A stretch of 64,000 nt of DNA, from contig CAZRBV010000008.1 of the NCBI GenBank assembly GCA_964598425.1, forward strand, positions 12,348 through 76,347, written 5' to 3'. Origin of the DNA: UBA12567 sp964598425. Lineage in GTDB: Bacteria > Planctomycetota > Phycisphaerae > Phycisphaerales > SM1A02. Made by a program: the position numbers and the translations under genes. Positions 1-7,749 of the stretch are shown in pieces. Position 1 is the stretch's first letter. The number at the start of each line of letters is the position of its first letter. The notes beneath the pieces are model-generated. The model was not told where the DNA came from. It made no database searches and saw only the letters and a program-made list of their open reading frames with translations.

Positions 1-1
1 G

Positions 2-70
2 GTCCCCGCACCGGGCGCCTTGGCCCTTCTCGGCGTTGCCGGCCTCGCCGGTCGCCGTCGTCGTCGCTGA
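2..70 (+). CDS. C-terminal end of a PEP-CTERM-like exported protein (partial)
   Basis: Only the last 22 codons are in the window. They read VPAPGALALLGVAGLAG followed by five arginines and a TGA stop. A Pro-rich start, a short hydrophobic helix and a terminal Arg cluster form the tripartite sorting signal of the PEP-CTERM type, which planctomycetes commonly carry on exported surface or matrix proteins. By family knowledge such tails are recognised by an exosortase and removed. The rest of the protein lies upstream, so its function cannot be told. A perfect hairpin with a T-run lies 60 bases downstream. Confidence 0.75.
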   Translation, partial: VPAPGALALLGVAGLAGRRRRR

Positions 71-130
71 ATGCGATGACTTGATCGTGTCCCTCTTCTG
101 GGACAGTGGTTTTATCCCACGCAACTCTGG

Positions 131-167
131 CTCCGCCGCGGCTCACGCCGCGGCGGAGTTCTTTTTT
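131..167 (+). terminator. Rho-independent terminator after the PEP-CTERM-like gene
   Basis: A perfect 12-bp GC-rich stem (131-142 with 147-158) closes a four-base loop TCAC and is followed by TTCTTTTTT. This is a textbook intrinsic terminator reading on the plus strand, 60 bases after the stop codon of the exported-protein gene. Confidence 0.9.
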
Positions 168-212
168 GGGGTCAGGTACCACCTCGGTACCCGCCTGGGG
201 GGACCCCGTTCT

Positions 213-257
213 TCAGAAAGCAAAGAGGGTCAGGCACCGAAGCGGTGACTGACCCTG
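213..257 (-). terminator. Probable terminator of tRNA-Met
   Basis: Directly downstream of the minus-strand tRNA, the bases 227-256 form a stem of 8 plus 5 pairs with one internal mismatch and a tight CTT loop. On the minus strand the stem is followed by a T-rich stretch (CTTTGCTTTCT). Position and structure fit an intrinsic terminator for the tRNA. Confidence 0.6.
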
Positions 258-261
258 CTGA

Positions 262-335
262 TGGCGATAGTTGGATTCGAACCAACGACCTAGGGCTTAT
301 GAATCCCTCGCTCTAACCAACTGAGCTATATCGCC
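262..335 (-). tRNA. tRNA-Met (CAT anticodon)
   Basis: The minus strand gives a full cloverleaf. The acceptor stem is GGCGATA pairing with TATCGCC. The D-arm contains AGCTCAGTTGGTTAGAGC, the anticodon loop is TTCATAA, and the T-arm contains GGTTCGAATCC. The anticodon is CAT. The first acceptor pair is G-C, so it is not the classic initiator with a mismatched 1-72 pair, and an elongator Met is most likely. A tRNA-Ile with a lysidine-modified CAT anticodon cannot be excluded. CCA is not encoded. Confidence 0.92.
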
Positions 336-387
336 GAAGACGTGCAGTGTACGAACCTGCTGCGGCTGGAACAACCGCTGTGAGGAT

Positions 388-2286
388 TCAGTGGCTCATG
401 CTGCCTGCGGAGCTTGGAACGGCCGCCGCAGGGTCGCCGTCATCGCTGCTCTCATCCTCGGAAAGCCACCGCGCCGAAATCTGCGCGCGATCCAGATTCG
501 GGTGGGCCCGCCGAATGGCGGCTGCCAGCAGCCCCATGAACATGGGCTGAGGGCGAAGCGGGCGGCTCGTAAGCTCCGGGTGGAATTGAGCGCCGATGAA
601 GTACGGGTGCACCGAGGTTGGGAGCTCAAGAACCTGCATGATCGGGTGGGCGGGGTGACGCCCGGAGAATCGAAGTCCGGCTGCCTCCAACTGGGCGATG
701 TGGGCGGGTTCGACCTCGTAACGATGCCTGAATCGCTCACGAATATCGGTGGCACCTCCATACAGGAACGACGCCAGCGAATCCGGTGTCAGCACGACGT
801 CCTGGCCGCCCAGCCGCATTGTGCCGCCCAGCCCCTCGATTTCCTTCTGCTCGGGAAGCTCTGAGATGACGGCATCGGGTTCATCTGGCCTGAACTCAGT
901 GGAGTGCGCGCCGGCAATGCCTGCGACGTGCCGCGCGTATTCAATGACGGCGACCTGAAAGCCCAGGCAGATACCCAGAAATGGAATGTGCTGCTCTCGA
1001 ATCCACTTGACGCCCGCAATCTTCCCTTCGACGCCCCGCTCGCCGAAGCCGCCGGGCACGATGACAGCGTGCAGATCGTGTGGCGCGAGTTCACTGTCGA
1101 CTCGGTCTGAGGTGAGTTCGGTGACGTCGATCCACTTGACATGTGCCTCGATCGAGAGGTGCGTGCACGAATGCTCGATGGCCTTGTCGATCGAGGCATA
1201 GGCATCGCGAAGGGCGGTGTATTTCCCGAGAATCCCCAGATTGACCGAGTGCTTTCTCGGCGCGCTGATTGCGGTCGCGTAGGACTGCCATGCCCCGCGG
1301 GCTCGGTCCTCATCGACCGGCTTGACCAGGTGATGCCGATCGAGAATCGTGAGGACTTCCCGGTCGAGGCTCTCCGCTCGCATCGCTTCAGGGATTGAAT
1401 AGATCGATTCGCGATCGTGCATCGAGAAGACTCTGGGAAGCGGAACATTGGTGAACATGGCGACCTTCTGTCGCACCGTCTCGGTCACCGGTCGCTCGGC
1501 GCGGCAGGCAATGAGCTGGGGCTGAATGCCCGACTCCATCAGCCGCTTGATGCCGAGCTGCGCCGCCTTGGACTTCTGTTCGCCCAGCGTTGGTGGCTCC
1601 AGGACATAGGTGAGGGCTACGAAACAGAAGTTCTCGCGTCCTTCCTCGAAGGCGAGTTCCCGCAGCGCTTCGATATAGAAACTGTTTTCGTAGTCGCCCA
1701 CTGTGCCGCCGACTTCAACAAACACAACATCAGCGGGATGCCCGTCGCCCCCACCAGTCATGGCGAGGGATCGAAGGCGTCTCTTGACCTCTCCGGTGAC
1801 ATGCGGAATCATCTGGACGTCGCGTCCGAGATAGCCACCGCGTCGCTCTCGATCAAGAATGCCCGAGTAGATCTGTCCTGCGGTGGTGAAGTTTGATCGG
1901 GTGAGATTCTGATCCAGCAGACGCTCGTACGTGCCGAGATCCATATCGCACTCGGTGCCGTCATCAAGCACGAACACCTCGCCGTGCCGGTATGGATTAA
2001 GCGTTCCGCTGTCAATATTGAGGTATCCCTCAAGCTTGACCGGGGCGACACGAAGACCCTTGTCCTTGATCAGCTTGGCCAGCGAGGCGCTGAAAATCCC
2101 TTTGCCGAGGCCGGACATGACCGTCCCCATGACCGCCACAAACGCAGTCCGCCCTGGGACATAGCCCTCGGGCATGGGGGAGTAGAACTCGGTTGATTCT
2201 GTGGAGCGTCCAAACTGACTGAGGAAGCCTTCGGATCCTGCGGTGACGTCGTCTGGAGAACGCAAGGGCATTTGATGGTGGGGCAT
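388..2286 (-). CDS. pyrG: CTP synthase
   Basis: CTP synthase makes CTP from UTP, ATP and glutamine, the last step of de novo pyrimidine nucleotide synthesis. The N-terminal amidoligase domain shows SGLGKG, HGEVFVLDDGTE, DLGTYER and EVGGTVGD. The C-terminal class I glutaminase domain shows GGFGERG, GICLGFQ with the nucleophile Cys near residue 439, and QFHPE near residue 567. Two usually invariant N-terminal stretches are altered: VMGTVMSGLGKG stands where VTGGVVSSLGKG is usual, and KLEGYLNIDSGTL where KLDPYLNVDPGTM is usual. The start is uncertain. ATG 2286 gives 633 residues, and ATG 2175 (MPEGYVPG) would begin nearer the usual start; neither has a clear ribosome binding site. It follows kdsB by 31 bases, and KdsB consumes CTP, so co-expression makes sense. 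Confidence 0.95.
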   Translation of the reverse strand: MPHHQMPLRSPDDVTAGSEGFLSQFGRSTESTEFYSPMPEGYVPGRTAFVAVMGTVMSGLGKGIFSASLAKLIKDKGLRVAPVKLEGYLNIDSGTLNPYRHGEVFVLDDGTECDMDLGTYERLLDQNLTRSNFTTAGQIYSGILDRERRGGYLGRDVQMIPHVTGEVKRRLRSLAMTGGGDGHPADVVFVEVGGTVGDYENSFYIEALRELAFEEGRENFCFVALTYVLEPPTLGEQKSKAAQLGIKRLMESGIQPQLIACRAERPVTETVRQKVAMFTNVPLPRVFSMHDRESIYSIPEAMRAESLDREVLTILDRHHLVKPVDEDRARGAWQSYATAISAPRKHSVNLGILGKYTALRDAYASIDKAIEHSCTHLSIEAHVKWIDVTELTSDRVDSELAPHDLHAVIVPGGFGERGVEGKIAGVKWIREQHIPFLGICLGFQVAVIEYARHVAGIAGAHSTEFRPDEPDAVISELPEQKEIEGLGGTMRLGGQDVVLTPDSLASFLYGGATDIRERFRHRYEVEPAHIAQLEAAGLRFSGRHPAHPIMQVLELPTSVHPYFIGAQFHPELTSRPLRPQPMFMGLLAAAIRRAHPNLDRAQISARWLSEDESSDDGDPAAAVPSSAGSMSH

Positions 2287-2317
2287 GGTTGATACTACCG
2301 CGCACCCCGGGGCGAGA

Positions 2318-3055
2318 TCAATCCGGATCGCGGGACCGCCAACGCTGCACGAACTCGGCGTACTGCTCGGGCGTGTCGATGCCAGCATGCGCCGTGGTCA
2401 CAGTTGCCACGGCGATTCGGATGCCGTGTTCCAGAAGCCGAAGCTGCTCGAGCCGCTCGGTCATCTCAAGCGGCGACGGAGCCAGCGAGACATACTGCCG
2501 AAGGACTTCAGGCCTGTAGGCGTAGATCCCGATGTGACGAAGGGGAGGCGTGCCGGTGTCTTCCATGTCGAACGGAATCGGGGACCGGCTGAAGTACAAG
2601 GCCTGCCCAGATCGGCCGACCACCACCTTGACGATGTTCGGGTCGGATGCATCATCACCACTGCCCAGCGGCGCCGCCGCCGTTGCGACGCCAGCTTCCC
2701 GATCTGTCTGGAGGGCCTTGATCGTCGCTTCTATTGTCTCGGATGCGATTTCAGGTTCGTCGCCCTGCACATTCAGGATGATTCCAGCTTTGATGGCGGC
2801 CGCGACCTCGGCGATGCGGCTGGATCCATTCGGATGCGTTGTGGCAGTCATCGCATGATCGATGGCATTGGACTGGCAGAAGGCTTCGATTTCGGGGTCT
2901 TCGGAGGCGACGATGACTCGATCAACCAGGCCCACCCGGGAGACCCGCTCAACCACATGCAGCAGCAGCGGGCGGCCTGTGTCTCGCGCCAGTGCCTTGC
3001 CCGGGAATCTGGTTGATCCCATGCGGGTCGGGATGATGGCGATCACGTGGTCCAC
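2318..3055 (-). CDS. kdsB: 3-deoxy-manno-octulosonate cytidylyltransferase (CMP-Kdo synthetase)
   Basis: The enzyme activates Kdo with CTP to CMP-Kdo for transfer onto lipid A, so the cell makes a lipopolysaccharide-type outer membrane. The 245-residue length is normal. Family motifs seen are IIPTRMGSTRFPGKAL at the nucleotide-binding N-terminus, NVQGDEPEI in the middle, YFSRSPIPF, HIGIYAYR and the late GIDTPEQ. GTG 3055 is the start, with AGGAG nine bases upstream. It lies 17 bases after the TPR gene and 31 bases before pyrG in one transcription unit. Confidence 0.95.
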   Translation of the reverse strand: MDHVIAIIPTRMGSTRFPGKALARDTGRPLLLHVVERVSRVGLVDRVIVASEDPEIEAFCQSNAIDHAMTATTHPNGSSRIAEVAAAIKAGIILNVQGDEPEIASETIEATIKALQTDREAGVATAAAPLGSGDDASDPNIVKVVVGRSGQALYFSRSPIPFDMEDTGTPPLRHIGIYAYRPEVLRQYVSLAPSPLEMTERLEQLRLLEHGIRIAVATVTTAHAGIDTPEQYAEFVQRWRSRDPD

Positions 3056-3072
3056 GCGGCGATACTCCTGAT

Positions 3073-4542
3073 TCAGTTCAATGATCGGAGAAGTGCGTCG
3101 ATCTCGCGGCGGCGGTCACGAATGTCGCGGTAGGTGATGTCCTGCCGGGCGATCCCCGAACAGATGTCCAGAGCCTCCTGAGCATGATCTCGCGAGTGAT
3201 CGCGCCTGGCCAGTTCGAGCAGCGAGAGCATCAGGTCATATCGCACCTGAAGCTCTCGGTCCGCCTCCGTCGCATCAATCTTCGAAAGGACGTCCTTGTA
3301 TTCGGCGATCGCCTCTGCCAGCCAACCTTCAGCCGCAAAGCACTGTCCGAGCAGATGGCCCGATGCCGCCCGAAGCCGCGGCTCATCCTTGGACTTCTGA
3401 AAGCATCCCATCGCCGTCTCGGTGTCTCCGGTGCGAAATGAGATCTCACCCAGATGAAAGCGAACAGTGCGATCCGTTGGATACCGCTCCGCTCGCTCGG
3501 TGTATTCCTTGGTTTCAAACTCGAGCAGTTGCCGCTCGAGCGCTTCAATTCGCTCGGGGTTCGCGGTTCCGTCGCTGTCTGCCCGGAGCTTCTTGATCCG
3601 GTCACGGAAACGCTGCATCCGGATGTCACCTGCAGCCATGCGGAATCGGTATTCGTTGGTCGACTTGAACCCCTTGAGGAAAACCTGCTCTGACTCCTTG
3701 AGCGCACTCTCAGTTCCTTCTCGGCGGAGAATCGTGCCGTAGCGGTTGATGTTCTCGGCAATGTCCGGTGCTTCCCTGAAGCGGGCGCGAGCACGCTCCT
3801 TGACCCGCTCGGATCCACCGCCAGCACCAGCGAGCGACTCTTCCTCTTCGAGTTCTCGCTGCTTACTCATGTCCTTGACGAACTCGCGGAACCCGCCCTC
3901 CCGCCCGGCAGCGTCTTCATATCCGCCCTGTGACATCGCCCGCTGGGCCGAGAGGTCTTTGATTTCATGTTCGAGCCCCCCGTCGGTGGGGTCCAGCTGC
4001 ATGGCGGCCTGCCCGGCAACCAGCGCGATATCCCATGCCTCCAGTTCCTTGCACAGGTCCTTGACGGCGACGTACTGTTGTTTGGTGGGCTTCTTCCCGC
4101 GGCTGACGATGCCCAGGACGTGTGGCGCGAAGAATTGCCCGGTCGCCTGCTGCTCGGCGGCGTTGATCGTCTCAAGCGCCTTGATTCCCGCTGCGGGATT
4201 CTGGATGTCGCTCAGCCACACGGTGATGGCCATTGCCATCTTGTCGATGGGCGCATCACCGGCCACTGCTTTGAGCGTCTTGCTCGAGAGCCGCTTGCCG
4301 CCCCCTTGCACATGCCGGATCCCGGCTTGCAGCATTTGCTCAAGGGCTTTCTCGTTGGCTGGATCGAACTTGATTCCGCTTGCGTAGTAGACCAGCGCGG
4401 TTTCATAATTTGTGGTTTCGGACATGGTTCGCGCGTGGGCAAACCACTTGGTCGCTTTGTCGGGCTGCGGCTCAAATGCAGCAGCCTCGACCTCGCTGTC
4501 CGGGTGTTGGTCGTCAGACTTCTTCCGTCCGAAGAGTGCCAC
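3073..4542 (-). CDS. TPR-repeat protein of unknown role
   Basis: This is a soluble 489-residue protein without signal peptide or membrane segment. The N-terminus is basic and acidic mixed (MALFGRKKSDD). Helical TPR-like pairs occur around residues 30-80 (ARTMSETTNYETALVYYASGIKFDPANEKA), 160-185 (LEAWDIALVAGQAAMQLDP) and 350-470 (FHLGEISFRTGDTETAMGCFQKS and following). A charged linker near residues 210-250 is rich in Glu, Arg and Gly. TPR proteins act as protein-binding scaffolds; no catalytic motif is visible. It starts at a GTG and heads the unit with kdsB and pyrG, 17 bases from kdsB. No partner can be named. Confidence 0.75.
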   Translation of the reverse strand: MALFGRKKSDDQHPDSEVEAAAFEPQPDKATKWFAHARTMSETTNYETALVYYASGIKFDPANEKALEQMLQAGIRHVQGGGKRLSSKTLKAVAGDAPIDKMAMAITVWLSDIQNPAAGIKALETINAAEQQATGQFFAPHVLGIVSRGKKPTKQQYVAVKDLCKELEAWDIALVAGQAAMQLDPTDGGLEHEIKDLSAQRAMSQGGYEDAAGREGGFREFVKDMSKQRELEEEESLAGAGGGSERVKERARARFREAPDIAENINRYGTILRREGTESALKESEQVFLKGFKSTNEYRFRMAAGDIRMQRFRDRIKKLRADSDGTANPERIEALERQLLEFETKEYTERAERYPTDRTVRFHLGEISFRTGDTETAMGCFQKSKDEPRLRAASGHLLGQCFAAEGWLAEAIAEYKDVLSKIDATEADRELQVRYDLMLSLLELARRDHSRDHAQEALDICSGIARQDITYRDIRDRRREIDALLRSLN

Positions 4543-4649
4543 GGGTAGATCTCATCTCCAAGTGTGCCCGCGCGTCCCCCCGGCGAGGGGCCGGTACGGT
4601 ATCGCAGGACCGCCGTTTGCGTCAATGATACTCCCACCCGTGGTGGGGG

Positions 4650-5189
4650 GTGAACGTCTACCATGCCGCCGTGGATATTGACCCGAACGAACTCGCGATT
4701 GTGCTGCATCCAGCCCCGGTGCTTCGGCAAAGGGCGGAACCCCTCGATGGTGTGACGGACGAGGTCCGAGCCGTCGCGGCGCGAATGCTCTGGTTGATGC
4801 ACGAGGCGGAAGGAATCGGCCTTGCTGCCCCGCAGGTTGGGCTGCCCTGGCGGCTCTTTGTGACCCGAGACCCGGAGGTTCCTGAGGGTGACGGGGGCCT
4901 GGTGTTTATCAATCCTGAGATCGAAACCCTTGATCCCGAGTTGGTGGAGGACACCGAGGGGTGTCTGAGCCTTCCCGGCATCGAAGTCACAGTGAGGCGG
5001 CCAGTCGGCGTTCGGGTGCGAGCGATGACGCTGGACGGCTTGCAGATCGAGGAAGATCGGTGCGATCACTTCGCGCGGGTGTACCAGCATGAGCGCGACC
5101 ATCTTGATGGTGTGCTGATCATTGATCGAATGACCACGATGGATCGGCTGCGCAACCGCAAGGCGATCCGAGACCTTGAGCGGCGGTAG
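4650..5189 (+). CDS. def: Peptide deformylase
   Basis: The enzyme removes the formyl group from the first Met of new proteins. All three family motifs are present: GIGLAAPQVG near residue 55, EGCLSLPG near 103 with the metal-binding Cys, and QHERDHLDG near 146 with the HExxH-type metal ligands. Length (179 residues) is normal. The start is GTG 4650 after GGTGGGGG; GTG 4671 is an alternative. It is the first gene of a plus-strand operon, and fmt starts seven bases after its stop, so the enzymes adding and removing the formyl group are made together. Confidence 0.95.
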   Translation: MNVYHAAVDIDPNELAIVLHPAPVLRQRAEPLDGVTDEVRAVAARMLWLMHEAEGIGLAAPQVGLPWRLFVTRDPEVPEGDGGLVFINPEIETLDPELVEDTEGCLSLPGIEVTVRRPVGVRVRAMTLDGLQIEEDRCDHFARVYQHERDHLDGVLIIDRMTTMDRLRNRKAIRDLERR

Positions 5190-5196
5190 GGAGGTC

Positions 5197-6111
5197 ATGC
5201 AAGTCGTCTTCTTTGGCTCTGGTGCATTCGGCCTCCCATCGCTTGATTGGTTGGCCGACGCCCACGAGCTGGTGCTGGTGGTGTCACAGCCCGACCGACC
5301 GGCTGGCCGTCGGCGTGTGCCGACGCCGACACCTGTATCGCAGCGGGCGATCGAACTGGGACTCCCACTCTTGCGCTGCGAGTCCGTGAATGAACCGCGC
5401 GTGCGTGAGCAATTGCGGGGCGTCGCTGCAGATCTCTGGGTTGTGATTGCCTTTGGACAAAAACTCTCGCAATCGCTTCTTGATGGTCGGACTGCAGTCA
5501 ACCTGCACGGGTCACTCTTGCCGCGGTGGCGGGGGGCTGCTCCCATACACCACGCCATCATGGCGGGAGATGCCGTGACCGGGGTGACCGCCATCACGCT
5601 CGCTGATCGTATGGATGCAGGCGAGATGCTTGCGAAAGAGTCGCTTGCGATCGGGCCGACAGACACGACCGGCGAACTTCATGATCGGCTCGCGCATCTG
5701 GGCCCCGCGGTGCTCGGTGCGGTGCTTACGGATGCGGAAGCTGGTGAACTCAGTCCTCAAGCCCAGGACGAGAGTGCGGTGACACTGGCGCCAAAACTCT
5801 CCAGAGCCGATGCAGCGTTGGACGCGACAATGACCGCTGTGGCGATGCGCCGCATGATCAATGGGTGTTCGCCGTGGCCCGGATGTGCTGCCCGGATCGG
5901 TGGCGAGAAGCTGAAACTCCTCAAGGCAGCGCCTGTGGAGGTCTCTGTGCCGAATGGCTCGGTGACTCAATGTGGCGATGTTGGTTGCGAGGGAGGTGCC
6001 ATGCGACTGTTGGTCGTCCAGCCAGTCGGTGGTCGGCCCATGTCATTTGAGCAGTGGTCTCGCGGTCGCAGGCTTGAGTGGCCATCGACCATTGTGGTTG
6101 ACATGCCATGA
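5197..6111 (+). CDS. fmt: Methionyl-tRNA formyltransferase
   Basis: The enzyme formylates initiator Met-tRNA with 10-formyl-tetrahydrofolate. The N-terminal Rossmann domain shows VVFFGSGAFG and the catalytic-loop signature NLHGSLLPRWRGAAPI near residue 105, followed by GVTAITLADRMDAGEML. The C-terminal tRNA-binding domain is short and ends near VVQPVGGRPMSFEQW. ATG 5197 is chosen because GGGAGG precedes it and the sequence then begins MQVVFFGSG as in the family; TTG 5176 is a longer in-frame option overlapping def. Its last bases overlap the next gene in ATGA. Confidence 0.95.
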   Translation: MQVVFFGSGAFGLPSLDWLADAHELVLVVSQPDRPAGRRRVPTPTPVSQRAIELGLPLLRCESVNEPRVREQLRGVAADLWVVIAFGQKLSQSLLDGRTAVNLHGSLLPRWRGAAPIHHAIMAGDAVTGVTAITLADRMDAGEMLAKESLAIGPTDTTGELHDRLAHLGPAVLGAVLTDAEAGELSPQAQDESAVTLAPKLSRADAALDATMTAVAMRRMINGCSPWPGCAARIGGEKLKLLKAAPVEVSVPNGSVTQCGDVGCEGGAMRLLVVQPVGGRPMSFEQWSRGRRLEWPSTIVVDMP

Positions 6112-6623
6112 CGCTCCGGCAGCGGTCATTCTGGAATCTGTTCCGGCGGCAGCGATCTACAGTGCCTCCCTCGCCGCCCCGCCGCCGTGCTTCACAGGAT
6201 CGGTACGATCAATTGGTCGCTGAGATGAAACGAGTGTGGAAGATTCGCGTCCGGAAGTGGCGAACGCGGACAAGTGGTTGCGCATGGGAACTTCGAGATC
6301 GGGAAGGAAATGTCACGCGCATGATCGAGTCGCCCTATCCCCGCGGCCCGATGTCATGCGCTGTCTTTCTGCATGAAGTAGGGCATCACGCCATCGGGTT
6401 TTCGCGTTCGAGAATTCGCTGTATGGAAGAACATCTGGCATGGGATTGGGCGCTTCGTGAAATGGAGTCGCGCGGGTTCAACGTGACGCAGCGGGTTCGG
6501 GATCGTCGTGATCGGGCAATGCGTTATGCGTTGGCTAAAGCCCTCCGTCGAGGTCTCAAACGCGTGCCTGCGGACCTCGTTCGGTGGCTTCCCGAAGGGA
6601 TTGAGCTCGGGGCAGCCGAGTGA
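6108..6623 (+). CDS. Small HExxH zinc-metallopeptidase-like protein
   Basis: This is a 171-residue basic protein of unknown function. It has a classical zinc-peptidase motif HEVGHH at residues 89-94. Two glutamates follow 14-15 residues after the second motif His (CMEEHLAWDWAL, E107-E108), the spacing and form of the EE-x-A segment in ImmA/IrrE-type peptidases. There is no signal peptide; the N-terminus is Arg/Pro-rich and probably disordered. Its start overlaps the fmt stop (ATGA) and its stop overlaps the queA start (GTGA), so it is translationally coupled inside the def-fmt-queA-mur operon. Peptidase activity is inferred from the motif only. The substrate is unknown; a protein-maturation or quality-control role would fit the neighbours. 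Confidence 0.7.
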   Translation: MTLRQRSFWNLFRRQRSTVPPSPPRRRASQDRYDQLVAEMKRVWKIRVRKWRTRTSGCAWELRDREGNVTRMIESPYPRGPMSCAVFLHEVGHHAIGFSRSRIRCMEEHLAWDWALREMESRGFNVTQRVRDRRDRAMRYALAKALRRGLKRVPADLVRWLPEGIELGAAE

Positions 6624-7696
6624 ACATTGACGAGCTGCAATACGATCTGCCTGCAGAACTCATTGCCACCCGGCCGGCGGAGCCCCGCTGCAGCGCGAGA
6701 ATGCTCGTGGTGCGGCGAGGTGCAGGGCAGATTGAGCATGCGCACGTACGCGACCTTCCGGACTTCCTTCGCCCGGACGACCTCCTTGTTCGCAACAACA
6801 CCGCCGTGCTCGCCGCGAGGCTTGTTGGCCGGCGGGAGTCTGACGGGAGGCGTGGCGGCGGCAAGATCGAGGGGCTGTTTCTGGAGTCATGCGGAAGCGA
6901 CTGGCTGGTGCTTCTGACACAGTCTGGCAAGCTGCAGACAGGTGAGCAGCTCTTTCTGGAGGGACCCGACTCCAGTCAGATTGAGATTCGGCTCGTGGAG
7001 CGACGTGGTCGCGGGTGGCTTGTTCGCCCGAGTGAGGCCGCTCCGGTCGAGGCGCTGCTTCGGGCGGTAGGGAGGACGCCGCTGCCTCCATACATCCTCA
7101 GGGCCCGTGACAACCGCGGCGAGCACCTGGCAGATGAGTTGGATCGCGAGTGGTACCGAACGCTCTTTGCGGATCCGGCATGCTATGGATCGGTGGCCGC
7201 TCCGACGGCTGGGCTTCACTTCTCGGAAGACCTTCTCGGCAGGCTTCGTGAGCGGGGCGTGAACGAAGCATCCGTCACGCTGCATGTTGGTGAGGGGACA
7301 TTCCGGCCGGTGTCGGCGGAGCGGCTTGAAGACCATGACATGCATTCGGAGGTGTGGCATGTTGATGAGGCAGCACTTGCCGCACTTCGAGCTGGGCCCG
7401 GCTCACAGGGACGCCTCGTGGCGGTCGGGACCACCACGACCCGGCTCCTGGAGTCGCTGCCAGATCCGCTTCCGGCTGAGCCGATCTCGGGCGAAACGGA
7501 CCTGCTGATTGCGCCTGGATTCCGGTTCCGCCGGGTGGAGGCGCTTCTGACGAATTTTCATTTGCCTCGCTCCACGCTTCTTGCGCTGGTTGGAGCATTG
7601 ACCGGATTGGATTTGATGCGTGAGGCATATGCGCAGGCTGTGGCGAATCGATATCGATTCTACAGTTACGGTGATGCGATGCTCGTCATGCCTTGA
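6620..7696 (+). CDS. queA: S-adenosylmethionine:tRNA ribosyltransferase-isomerase
   Basis: QueA transfers the ribosyl part of S-adenosylmethionine to 7-aminomethyl-7-deazaguanine in tRNA, making epoxyqueuosine. Motifs across the 358 residues fit: the N-terminal YDLPAELIATRPAEPR, the middle RTPLPPYI, then AAPTAGLHF, TLHVGEGTFRPV and the late TNFHLPRSTL, ending in YRFYSYGDAML. GTG 6620 overlaps the preceding stop. A TTG at 7693 overlaps its own stop and may couple it to murE. Confidence 0.97.
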   Translation: MNIDELQYDLPAELIATRPAEPRCSARMLVVRRGAGQIEHAHVRDLPDFLRPDDLLVRNNTAVLAARLVGRRESDGRRGGGKIEGLFLESCGSDWLVLLTQSGKLQTGEQLFLEGPDSSQIEIRLVERRGRGWLVRPSEAAPVEALLRAVGRTPLPPYILRARDNRGEHLADELDREWYRTLFADPACYGSVAAPTAGLHFSEDLLGRLRERGVNEASVTLHVGEGTFRPVSAERLEDHDMHSEVWHVDEAALAALRAGPGSQGRLVAVGTTTTRLLESLPDPLPAEPISGETDLLIAPGFRFRRVEALLTNFHLPRSTLLALVGALTGLDLMREAYAQAVANRYRFYSYGDAMLVMP

Positions 7697-7749
7697 GGTT
7701 TGAGAGGATTGACGGGCATGCTCGAAATGGTCGATACAGATTGAGTACG

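Noticed and set aside
4212..5666. 484-codon minus-strand frame
   Set aside because: Antisense to def and fmt and running into the TPR gene in another frame; no motif.
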